A DNA stretch of 64,000 bases from Sphingobacterium sp. LZ7M1 (GTDB lineage Bacteria; Bacteroidota; Bacteroidia; Sphingobacteriales; Sphingobacteriaceae). The notes under the pieces were generated by a model. That model saw nothing but the letters and a program-made list of their open reading frames with translations. It did no database searches and was not told where the DNA came from. The number at the start of each line of letters is the position of its first letter. The first letter of the stretch is position 1. The translations under genes were made by a program, and so were the position numbers. This document shows positions 25,448-32,861 of the stretch, in pieces. The stretch lies in the NCBI RefSeq assembly GCF_024296865.1, contig NZ_CP101134.1:124001-188000 (forward strand), given 5' to 3'.

Positions 25448-26665
25448 TTATTTCCTGTTCTTTTCTTCAATCCACTGGGATAGGTATTTGCTGGAAAGGA
25501 ATTGATTGGACCAGAGAATTTGGCCTATCATGTTTTTGCGACGGTGGGTATCGGGTGCTTGTTGGATTTTTTCAAGGGCGGTTATGAAGTCTTTACCCCA
25601 ATCTGGATCGATCAAGGATTCTAAAATCTGCTGTGATCTATTTGCTGCACTTTCCCATGCATGCTGGTCTTTATACAGCGAGACGGCTTTGTCAACAATT
25701 TCATCGGTTTCATCTGCAATTTCACCTGGCCATTCATGGCCGTTAAACATGGCTTCTGCGCCGACCTTGCTACTGATTGATGGAATCCCAGCGAACAAGC
25801 CATCGATAAATTTGCCTTTCAGTCCTGCGCCGAAAGGTATTGGAGCCAATAAAATGCGGTATTTTTTTAGGGTATCTACTGCATGCTCGGCCCTTCCCAT
25901 AATACGGAAGCCTTGCTTTGGCTGGTTGAGTTGCCAAACCTTTTCGCTGGGATAGGCGCCATAGATATGCACTTCTGCTTTAGGTAATTGCTTTCGAATC
26001 GAAGGCCAGATTTCCTTGATGCGTTGTACGGTTTTCCAGTTAGGTTCATGGAGGAAATTGCCGATAAAGGTAAAATGTTCCCGATCCTCAAATCCTAATT
26101 GTTCCTGTTCTTGATGTTGGATCTGGAAAGGTAAATAGCTTAATATTTGTGGATTGATGGCAAACTCTTCCTGAAGGAGCTTCATTTCATATTCGGATAT
26201 GATCAAACTGAGATCCGAGCGGTAAATGGCGGTCAATTCCCGTTTCGCCAGGTCGGAATAGAGCATGTCAGCGTTGAAATCTAATCCTTTTTTATAGGCT
26301 TCTTGGCGTGCTTGCCTAACGAAATGCAGGTCTTCGGTGTCCAAAATGCGTATAGCCTGAGGACAGGCCTGCGCCACCCTCCAGCTATATTGCTCTTCGA
26401 TCATGAAACGGTCGAAAAGTACAAAGTCTGGATTTAGATCTTTGATAAATTCATCAAAGGAGGAGTCGTTCAGTTTGATCTCAACCTCAGCTACAGCTTT
26501 GGCTTCTAAGGGGAAGCTATGTTCAGATTTACTGGCGGCTGAGGCAAAGGTGATTTCAAATCCTTGGGAATTAAATAGATCGATGAGTTGCAGCATTCGC
26601 CAACCTGCCGCAGAGGAGGTCGGTTCAGGCCATACCAAACCGATGATAAGCATTCTTTTTCCCAT
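25448..26665 (-). CDS. Glycosyltransferase (GT4-like)
   Basis: A 405-residue protein with the GT-B layout. The N-terminal part has RMLIIGLVWPEPTSSAAGWRMLQLIDLF, typical of glycosyltransferases that start with a Rossmann strand and a Gly-rich loop. The C-terminal part shows FIGNFLHEPNWKTVQRI, VHIYGAYP, the linker FRIMGRAEH and IPFGAGLKGKFIDGLFAGIPSISSKVGAE, a GT4 sugar-nucleotide-binding pattern. Upstream Met1 (26680) is possible but Met6 (26665) starts right at the first strand. It shares a short gap with miaE, read in the opposite direction. Donor and acceptor are unknown. Confidence 0.85.
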   Translation of the reverse strand: MGKRMLIIGLVWPEPTSSAAGWRMLQLIDLFNSQGFEITFASAASKSEHSFPLEAKAVAEVEIKLNDSSFDEFIKDLNPDFVLFDRFMIEEQYSWRVAQACPQAIRILDTEDLHFVRQARQEAYKKGLDFNADMLYSDLAKRELTAIYRSDLSLIISEYEMKLLQEEFAINPQILSYLPFQIQHQEQEQLGFEDREHFTFIGNFLHEPNWKTVQRIKEIWPSIRKQLPKAEVHIYGAYPSEKVWQLNQPKQGFRIMGRAEHAVDTLKKYRILLAPIPFGAGLKGKFIDGLFAGIPSISSKVGAEAMFNGHEWPGEIADETDEIVDKAVSLYKDQHAWESAANRSQQILESLIDPDWGKDFITALEKIQQAPDTHRRKNMIGQILWSNQFLSSKYLSQWIEEKNRK

Positions 26666-26716
26666 GCTGCAAATTAGCATTATTTCATGTATTTAGGGGG
26701 ATGATTTTGTTTTCAT

Positions 26717-26724
26717 TACCTTTG
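26717..26724 (+). promoter_or_regulatory. -7 promoter box of miaE
   Basis: TACCTTTG matches the Bacteroidota -7 consensus TAnnTTTG. It lies 18 bases before the miaE ATG, giving a short leader. No clear -33 TTG was found at the usual spacing. Confidence 0.45.
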
Positions 26725-26741
26725 TGGAAATTTTCAATGCT

Positions 26742-27323
26742 ATGTTAGGACTAAAACTTTTGACAGACCCAAGATGGGCCAATATCGCGGAATCTAATTT
26801 GGAAGAGATCTTGACGGATCATGCCTGGTGTGAACAGAAGGCAGCTTCGAATGCCATTTCATTGATTACCCAGAATTCTGAACTTGAGGATCTGGTGCAT
26901 GAGCTGACTGCCATAGCCATTGAAGAGATGGAGCATTTCAAGATGGTGATCGATATCATCAAGGAGCGTGGTTATGAACTAGGTCGCGAAAGAAAGGATG
27001 ATTATGTTGGCCAGTTGATGAAATTTGCCAAGAAAGATGGTTCCAGAAACCAAGCTTTTATCGATAGGCTATTGTTCGCTGCGATGATCGAAGCAAGGAG
27101 CTGTGAACGATTCAGGGTATTGTCCAAGAATATCAAGGATCAGGATCTGGCGAAGTTCTATCATGATCTTATGGTTTCGGAAGCGAACCATTACACCACC
27201 TTCCTGAATTTTGCCAAGAAATACACAAAAGATGTGGATGTAGATAAGCGCTGGAAAGAATGGTTGGAGTTTGAAGGAAATCTTATCCAATCCTACGGTA
27301 AGAAAGAACAGATCCACGGATAA
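26742..27323 (+). CDS. miaE: tRNA-(ms2io6A)-hydroxylase MiaE
   Basis: A 193-residue diiron protein. The start MLGLKLLTDPRWANIAESNLEEILTDHAWCEQKAASNA is the family N-terminus, so the ATG at 26742 is chosen over a GTG at 26724. Helices carry the diiron ligands E-x-x-H in AIEEMEHFKMV, with further Glu in IEARSCERF and His in VSEANHYTTF. MiaE hydroxylates the isopentenyl group of ms2i6A at tRNA position 37. It converges on the RNA-modifying rlmN, and the two share one terminator. Confidence 0.92.
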   Translation: MLGLKLLTDPRWANIAESNLEEILTDHAWCEQKAASNAISLITQNSELEDLVHELTAIAIEEMEHFKMVIDIIKERGYELGRERKDDYVGQLMKFAKKDGSRNQAFIDRLLFAAMIEARSCERFRVLSKNIKDQDLAKFYHDLMVSEANHYTTFLNFAKKYTKDVDVDKRWKEWLEFEGNLIQSYGKKEQIHG

Positions 27324-27334
27324 AAAGGATATTA

Positions 27335-27364
27335 AAAAAGGCATTTCGAAAGAAATGCCTTTTT
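27335..27364. terminator. Shared terminator of miaE and rlmN
   Basis: AAAAAGGCATTTC and GAAATGCCTTTTT form a perfect 13-bp stem around a GAAA tetraloop between the convergent genes; A- and T-runs allow use in both directions. Confidence 0.93.
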
Positions 27365-27370
27365 CTATTT

Positions 27371-28441
27371 TTATGCCTCACTGGCTTCTTTATCTTTATC
27401 CTTGATGGCCAATTGACCACAGGCCGCATCGATATCTTTTCCTCTACTTCTGCGCACATTGGTGATCACGCCTTGGCTACGTAAGTAAGTGGCAAACTGA
27501 TCGATCTTATCCGCTTCTGCATTCACGAAATCTGCCAAAGCAATTGGGTTGTATTCGATGATATTGACCTTACAAGGTACATTCTTGCAGAATTTTGCCA
27601 ACTCTTTGGCATCCTGTAGTTCATCATTGAAATTATGGAAAACAATGTATTCGAAAGTAATCGGGCTCTTTGTTTTAGCATAGAAATATTTCAATGCCTC
27701 AGCCAGTGCTGCCAATGAGTTCTGTTCATTGATCGGCATGATTTCATTCCTTTTGTCATCGTTTGCCGCGTGCAGTGAAAGTGCAAGATTAAAGCGAACT
27801 TCATCGTCCCCTAATTTCTTGATCATTTTGGCGATTCCGGCAGTGGAAACTGTAATTCGTTTCGCCGCCATATTCAGACCATCTGGGGAAGTGATGCGAT
27901 CCACCGATTTCATCATGTTGCTGTAGTTCAACAAAGGTTCACCCATACCCATATAGACGATATTGGTCAATGGATGTCCATATTTTTCTTCAGCCTGTTT
28001 TGCGATCAGTACTACTTGATCATAGATCTCATCGGCATTCAAGTTTCGCTTACGGTCCATATAACCGGTAGCACAGAATTTGCAGGTCAAGCTACAGCCC
28101 ACCTGAGAACTCACGCAGGCCGTCATGCGGTCATCTGCAGGAATCAGGACTCCTTCAATTACGTTGTTGTCGTATAAGCTGAATGTACTTTTTATGGTTT
28201 TATCCGAGCTGATCTGGGATTGTTTTACCTTAACGGCGTTGATGGTAAAATTGGCCTTCAGGGTTTCGCGCAATGACTTGCTCAGGTTGCTCATTTCATC
28301 GAAATCAGTACAGGATTTTTGCCATAGCCATTCGTAAATCTGCTTGGCACGAAAACCCTGTTCACCCATTTCAACAAGTGCATCCTTTAATTGAGCTAAA
28401 CTCAAGCTCCTGATATCTACCGTTTTTACTGCTTTTTCCAC
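27371..28441 (-). CDS. rlmN: Dual-specificity RNA methyltransferase RlmN
   Basis: A radical-SAM enzyme of about 356 residues that methylates A2503 of 23S rRNA and A37 of some tRNAs. The radical SAM cluster motif CSLTCKFC (CxxxCxxC) is at about residue 115, preceded by SSQVG, and followed by MGMGEPLLNY and NLALSLHAAND. The N-terminus has IRSLSLAQLKDAL and FRAKQIYEWLW, as in the family. The GTG at 28441 is the proposed start because a -7 box lies directly before it; an upstream ATG at 28459 would add MMYLCN. The conserved second Cys occurs near the end (DIDAACGQL). Confidence 0.93.
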   Translation of the reverse strand: MEKAVKTVDIRSLSLAQLKDALVEMGEQGFRAKQIYEWLWQKSCTDFDEMSNLSKSLRETLKANFTINAVKVKQSQISSDKTIKSTFSLYDNNVIEGVLIPADDRMTACVSSQVGCSLTCKFCATGYMDRKRNLNADEIYDQVVLIAKQAEEKYGHPLTNIVYMGMGEPLLNYSNMMKSVDRITSPDGLNMAAKRITVSTAGIAKMIKKLGDDEVRFNLALSLHAANDDKRNEIMPINEQNSLAALAEALKYFYAKTKSPITFEYIVFHNFNDELQDAKELAKFCKNVPCKVNIIEYNPIALADFVNAEADKIDQFATYLRSQGVITNVRRSRGKDIDAACGQLAIKDKDKEASEA

Positions 28442-28445
28442 GTTA

Positions 28446-28453
28446 CAAAGATA
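28446..28453 (-). promoter_or_regulatory. -7 promoter box of rlmN
   Basis: On the minus strand TATCTTTG (complement CAAAGATA) matches TAnnTTTG and ends five bases before the GTG at 28441, so the transcript may have little or no leader. No clear -33 element was found. Confidence 0.45.
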
Positions 28454-28605
28454 CATCAAAAATTATAAGCTAGAAGTAATAATATTCTTGTAGAGCCAAT
28501 CAAGGTGTTATGCAATAAATTATCATTATCAATTTGTTATCTCTTTTCTTTGCTTCGTTAAATTTCTTTCCGAATATTTATTATTGGGCATATAATCATT
28601 GGCTG

Positions 28606-29034
28606 ATGGATAAAGGAAAGGTAATCAGGATTTTGATGTGCATGCTACCCATCTTTATTCTGTCTTGTAAGCAGGTGAGAACCAATTTTTGTATTCGAGA
28701 TTTTAAGAAAGAATTTAGGCGGAGTGTATCCGAAGGGAAGATTGATTTCCAGCAGATGAACTGTTTTCCTTGGGACACCTTGATGATCTTGGCTCCCTAT
28801 CATTACAGTGATCAGATCAAAGAAGAAACTGGTCTGGTTATCCCGGGGTATTTAAGTAGTGTAAATGCAGAAAAAGCCTTTTTGGTATTTTTGGAGAGGA
28901 GAAATATCCAAAGGATCATTCCCATTTCGCAGCAGGATCTGGATCTCGGTTCCTATATCCGCCAAAAAGCTTTTTCTGCAAGTTTCCTGGTTATGGACAG
29001 GAAAGATTGTAGCTCAATTATTCTTGAGAATTAA
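28606..29034 (+). CDS. Small hypothetical lipoprotein
   Basis: A 142-residue protein. From the ATG at 28606 the N-terminus MDKGKVIRILMCMLPIFILSC gives a lipobox with Cys21; the upstream extension to 28534 adds no signal. The mature part has no domain I recognise. Its 3' end overlaps the convergent DUF4349 gene by 17 bases. The function is unknown. Confidence 0.55.
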   Translation: MDKGKVIRILMCMLPIFILSCKQVRTNFCIRDFKKEFRRSVSEGKIDFQQMNCFPWDTLMILAPYHYSDQIKEETGLVIPGYLSSVNAEKAFLVFLERRNIQRIIPISQQDLDLGSYIRQKAFSASFLVMDRKDCSSIILEN

Positions 29035-29905
29035 TCTTCTTTGCTTTCCTGTTTTTTCTGATTCTCTGGATTGCCCACAACACGAGGATAACAATTGTCC
29101 ACACTGGCCATAAGCTGATGATGCCTAAAGCTATGGTCTGGATCATATTCCAGCCAAAAACCAATGAATCCTTGATTTTTACCCAAAAGGAATTACTGCC
29201 CATTGGGAGATTAGCTTGGTATTCAAAAAGATTGATGGTAATTGTGCTGTAGTCTACCTGATTGCTCAGATTACGCATGGTCGCTTCACTACTCTCAATA
29301 TCTTCCTGCAATTGTCGGATCTGTTCTTGGATTTCAAGCAGATCCTTTACATTTTTCGCACTGCTGACCATATTCTGATAGCGTTCAAGGAATGCTCTTT
29401 TGCTTTTAAGCCTTGACTCTATATCATAATATTCAATAGAAACATCTCTTGCACTGATGTTTTTCTCGGTTACTTTATCCTCTCCATTTTCCAGTTCATT
29501 CAAGAAATGGTCAAAGGCATTTGCTGGGACACGGATGCTGAGGTTATAGGAGGTGAAATCATTGTTGTTATTCGTGATTTCTTGTTCGTAGTAAGCATTG
29601 TGTTTTTTTAACAGCGCATCCAGACTGGCTTTACTTTGCTCAATTTTTTTGGATTCTAGTGATATGTTCCCTGTACGGATGATCTTGGCTTTTGAATTTT
29701 GTTGATTCTGAAGCGGCTCATTTTGTGGGGCTTCATTTCTATCAGCGGAAGTGCTTTTCAACATTCTGGCTTCTGGAGCAGGTATGTTATCTTCAAGGGT
29801 TACAATTTCTACATTCGCAGCGTTAGCTTGAGATTCATTCTGTTTATTTGAGCATGCTCCCATTGCTAGTAGCATAACGAGGAGCCAAAAATAATTTCTT
29901 TTCAT
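29018..29905 (-). CDS. DUF4349 lipoprotein
   Basis: A 295-residue protein. A lipobox (MGAC, Cys18) is followed by a spacer, the DUF4349 domain (about 80-245: KIIRTGNISLESKKIEQSKASLDALL, SYNLSIRVPANAFDHFLNELE, ISARDVSIEYYDIESRLKSKRAF), a coiled-coil stretch (LEIQEQIRQLQEDIESSEATMRNL) and a C-terminal transmembrane helix (ALGIISLWPVWTIVILVLWAI). This is the usual order for the family, which is anchored in an envelope membrane. The function is unknown. Confidence 0.88.
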   Translation of the reverse strand: MKRNYFWLLVMLLAMGACSNKQNESQANAANVEIVTLEDNIPAPEARMLKSTSADRNEAPQNEPLQNQQNSKAKIIRTGNISLESKKIEQSKASLDALLKKHNAYYEQEITNNNNDFTSYNLSIRVPANAFDHFLNELENGEDKVTEKNISARDVSIEYYDIESRLKSKRAFLERYQNMVSSAKNVKDLLEIQEQIRQLQEDIESSEATMRNLSNQVDYSTITINLFEYQANLPMGSNSFWVKIKDSLVFGWNMIQTIALGIISLWPVWTIVILVLWAIQRIRKNRKAKKINSQE

Positions 29906-29951
29906 ATTGTAAGTTTATAGGGTGATGCAGGAATTTTGGAAATTCCATAAA

Positions 29952-29999
29952 TTGAAACAAATAAAAAAAGGGCCATGGCCCTTTTTTTATTTGTTTCAA
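29952..29999 (-). terminator. 48-bp perfect palindrome, terminator of the LLM gene
   Basis: Two 23-bp arms meet at a central AT and match without a mismatch; the centre is GGGCCATGGCCC, flanked by seven A and seven T and by TTGAAACAAAT arms. It lies just after the stop of the leftward flavin-dependent oxidoreductase gene, so it works as its terminator. It is longer than a terminator needs to be. Confidence 0.85.
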
Positions 30000-30006
30000 C
30001 AATAGT

Positions 30007-31038
30007 TTATTTCAATGCAGCTTTCACTTTTGGAATGATTTGGTTTCCGTAAAGTTCAATGGCTTTCATCATTTTACTGTGATCTGGGCTGCCCACATCG
30101 GTATGTGCAGAGAACCTGGTCAATCCAAAGGTTTCTTGGATCTGCAAGATTTTGTCTACGGATTCATTGACATCGGCCACGATAAGGTGCCCATGGTTTG
30201 AACGTCCATAATCATATTGTGTTCTTTGGTATGGAGGCCATCCTCTTGATGCTCCGATTCGGTTCATCTGTGCAGAATAATATGGATAATACCAATCAGC
30301 GATTTCTTTGGAATTTTCTCCGAAGAAGGAATGCATATGCACACCGACTTGGTATTTGCTCATGTCGTGACCATTATCTTGGTAAGCTTGTTCATAGATT
30401 TCAAACAATGGTTTGAAATTGATCGGTGAGCCGCCAATAATGGCAAACATGACCGGTAGGCCCAATCTACCTGCGCGGATTACGGATTCGGTTGTACCAC
30501 CAACTGCAATCCAGATCGGTAATTTATCATTGACCGCTCTTGGGTAGATGCTTTGATTGATCAAGCTAGCACGGTGTTTACCAGTCCAGTTGACGGTCTG
30601 TGAATTGTTGATACGAAGCAGAAGGTCTAGTTTTTCTTCAAATAGTGAGCTGTAGTCTTTTAAGTCATATCCAAACAGTGGGAATGATTCAATGAAAGAC
30701 CCACGTCCGGCCATGATTTCTGCCCTACCATTTGAAATCAAGTCCACGGTTGCAAAATCCTGGTATAGTTTGACCGGGTCAGACGAGCTCAATACAGAAA
30801 CTGCTGATCCTAGTTTGATTTTTTTGGTCACGGTTGCTGCTGCAGCAAGCACAATTTCAGGTGCCGCAACGGCGTAATCTGCACGGTGGTGTTCACCCAT
30901 TCCAAAGAAATCAACACCCACTTCATCCATCAATTTGATTTCTTCTATTATTTCCTGTAGCCTTTGTTTCGGCGCTTGTATTTTCCCAGTTTGAGAATCA
31001 ATTTGCAAGTCCCCAAACATGCCTATTCCTAATTCCAT
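30007..31038 (-). CDS. LLM-class flavin-dependent oxidoreductase
   Basis: A 343-residue TIM-barrel enzyme of the luciferase-like monooxygenase family. It starts MELGIGMFGDLQ, then EIKLMDEVGVDFFGMGEHHRADYAVAAPEIVLAAAA, which is the flavin-binding pattern, and IKLGSAVSVLSSSDPVKLYQDFATVDLISNGRAEIMAGRG. The late PIWIAVGGTTESVIRAGRLGLPV is also typical. It uses reduced flavin from a partner reductase to oxidise a substrate that the sequence does not reveal. No signal peptide is present. It is a lone gene closed by the 48-bp palindrome. Confidence 0.92.
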   Translation of the reverse strand: MELGIGMFGDLQIDSQTGKIQAPKQRLQEIIEEIKLMDEVGVDFFGMGEHHRADYAVAAPEIVLAAAATVTKKIKLGSAVSVLSSSDPVKLYQDFATVDLISNGRAEIMAGRGSFIESFPLFGYDLKDYSSLFEEKLDLLLRINNSQTVNWTGKHRASLINQSIYPRAVNDKLPIWIAVGGTTESVIRAGRLGLPVMFAIIGGSPINFKPLFEIYEQAYQDNGHDMSKYQVGVHMHSFFGENSKEIADWYYPYYSAQMNRIGASRGWPPYQRTQYDYGRSNHGHLIVADVNESVDKILQIQETFGLTRFSAHTDVGSPDHSKMMKAIELYGNQIIPKVKAALK

Positions 31039-31194
31039 CTGTTTTTCCTTTCTTATATTAGTCTACAAAAATACAACCTGAATTGTTCTTAACTGTTGAT
31101 TTATGATAAGAAGTGAAAGTGTAATGAATTCTTAACCTAATTGCAGTTATTTTTTAATGAAGAGGATTTATTTTTAAGCTCTTAACTGCTTGAA

Positions 31195-31884
31195 ATGCTT
31201 CAATACTGGCGTTCGTTTCTCCATTTATTTTATCCAGAGTTGTGCATGGGTTGTAACGCGGCCTTGATTGCACAAGAAGAGATTATCTGTACTTCCTGTT
31301 TATTTCATCTTCCTTATACGGCATTCCATATGGATTCAAATAATGAAGCCATGCAATTACTGAAGGGGAAGTTTCCGTTCGAATTTGCTGCCTGCATGTT
31401 GCATTTGCGATCAGGCTCCATTGTGGAAAAATTGATCTATAACCTGAAGTATAATAATCACCCTCAAGTGGGGGAATATTTGGGGACGAAGTATGGAACA
31501 AGCTTACGGGAATCTCCATACTTTGCTAAGATAGATATGATCGTTCCGGTTCCGCTCCATCCTAAAAGATTGCTGAAACGGGGATATAACCAAAGCGAAT
31601 GCATTGCAGCGGGTTTGTCGCTGGGCATGGATGTTGCGGTCAATACTCGATTGCTACATCGTGGGAGATATCAAAAAAGTCAGACCAAGATGTACCGATC
31701 AGACCGTATCGGCAATGTTGCAGATTCCTTTTATTGTAAAAATGGAGAGCAATGGGCTGATAGCCATATCCTTTTGGTAGACGATGTGTTGACCACCGGC
31801 GCGACGATGGCGGCTGCTGCGGAAGCATTGATCAACCACATTCCCCATTGTAAGATTTATATTGTCAGCATCGGTCGGGCCTAA
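31195..31884 (+). CDS. comF: ComF-family phosphoribosyltransferase-like protein
   Basis: A 229-residue protein. Four Cys at the N-terminus (17, 20, 32, 35: CMGCNA, CTSC) form the zinc finger typical of ComF. The C-terminal half is a PRTase domain with the PRPP loop ILLVDDVLTTGATM and, before it, VPVPLHPKRLLKRGYNQSE. ComF helps take up and process transforming DNA in competent bacteria. No other competence gene is near. It is preceded by about 150 bases without a clear promoter box. Confidence 0.92.
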   Translation: MLQYWRSFLHLFYPELCMGCNAALIAQEEIICTSCLFHLPYTAFHMDSNNEAMQLLKGKFPFEFAACMLHLRSGSIVEKLIYNLKYNNHPQVGEYLGTKYGTSLRESPYFAKIDMIVPVPLHPKRLLKRGYNQSECIAAGLSLGMDVAVNTRLLHRGRYQKSQTKMYRSDRIGNVADSFYCKNGEQWADSHILLVDDVLTTGATMAAAAEALINHIPHCKIYIVSIGRA

Positions 31885-31923
31885 ACTTGCTTATTGCAGG
31901 GCCAGACCATGGACGCTTCAGGA

Positions 31924-32310
31924 TCAGGAATATTGAAACTTTCTGTTGTATAATAACAGATAGCTAAAAAGAGCCATTCCAATTCCTACATAATCAGCGA
32001 AAATATCCCACCAATCAGCTCGTCTTGAATCTGTAAAATACATCTGGGCTCCTTCGGTAAAGAAAGCGAAGAAAGAGGCCACACAGAAAACGATGATAAA
32101 GGTTTTAACTTTTGTTGCTCTTCTTTTGGTATCAACCACTCTTCCAAAAAGGATTAAAGTAGTCAATAAGTAGAAGCTACCGGTATGGACCAGCTTGTCA
32201 AATCCTTGAAAAAAACCTTCCGTTGGAAAGTCATTCGCGGGCAACAATAAGAGGAGCATCATGATAATGGCCCAAATAATTGCCCATGCATAGTTTATTA
32301 TCCAATTCAT
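31924..32310 (-). CDS. VanZ-family membrane protein
   Basis: A 128-residue protein with four helices. The pattern GFDKLVHTGSFYLLTTLILFGR followed by FFAFFTEGAQMYFTDSRRADWWDIFADYVGIGMALF is the VanZ-like signature (E-x-x-Q and R-x-x-D-x-x-D). The family's function is unclear apart from a link to glycopeptide tolerance in enterococci. It converges on comF, with 39 bases between. Confidence 0.85.
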   Translation of the reverse strand: MNWIINYAWAIIWAIIMMLLLLLPANDFPTEGFFQGFDKLVHTGSFYLLTTLILFGRVVDTKRRATKVKTFIIVFCVASFFAFFTEGAQMYFTDSRRADWWDIFADYVGIGMALFSYLLLYNRKFQYS

Positions 32311-32449
32311 TGTTGATAAAAATCGTATTTAAATGTCAGATTAAAAAGCTTTTGCATCAATTTTTTTGTCTTCCAACAAGCTGTTGGATATTTTGATAAA
32401 AAATTATTGGGCTGTAAATCAATTGATTATGATGTTATCATGAAAAAAT

Positions 32450-32494
32450 ATAGTACTATGTATTGCAAAGTACCATCCAAAGGATATATCTTTG
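32450..32494 (+). promoter_or_regulatory. padR-pspC promoter with palindromic operator
   Basis: The perfect palindrome ATAGTACTAT (32450-32459) is followed by TTG (32463-32465), a 21-base spacer and TATCTTTG (32487-32494), which fits the Bacteroidota -33/-7 promoter. AGTACC shortly after the TTG gives a second partial half-site. The palindrome overlaps the -33 side, so a bound PadR dimer would block the promoter. Confidence 0.6.
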
Positions 32495-32501
32495 TATTGT
32501 T

Positions 32502-32837
32502 ATGATAGCTGAAAATACACAAACCCAAATGAGGAAAGGAATACTGGAATACTGTATTCTTTCAATTATTTCTCGGGGAGAAATATATGCCTCAGACATT
32601 ATCAGCGAATTAAAAAAAGCTGAATTGTTGGTGGTTGAAGGAACACTATATCCATTACTTACCAGATTGAAAAATAACGGTCTATTAAGTTACATCTGGA
32701 AAGAGTCTACTTCAGGTCCACCAAGAAAATATTACCAGATTACTTCCGAGGGGATGGAAGTATTGAAACGATTGGATGTTACTTGGAAAGAATTGGTCTT
32801 TGCGGTGGAGACATCCTTAGAAAACAGAGAAATTTAA
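32502..32837 (+). CDS. PadR-family transcriptional regulator
   Basis: A 111-residue regulator. The core MRKGILEYCILSIISRGEIYASDIISELKKAELLVVEGTLYPLLTRLKNNGLL is the PadR winged helix, and the wing is visible in PPRKYYQITSEGMEVL. The ATG at 32502 matches the usual family start; an upstream TTG at 32463 is ignored because it overlaps the promoter. It is followed 24 bases later by the PspC gene, a pairing common in Bacteroidota, so autoregulation of this operon is likely. Confidence 0.92.
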   Translation: MIAENTQTQMRKGILEYCILSIISRGEIYASDIISELKKAELLVVEGTLYPLLTRLKNNGLLSYIWKESTSGPPRKYYQITSEGMEVLKRLDVTWKELVFAVETSLENREI

Positions 32838-32861
32838 CTATACCATTAACTAAATACAGCC

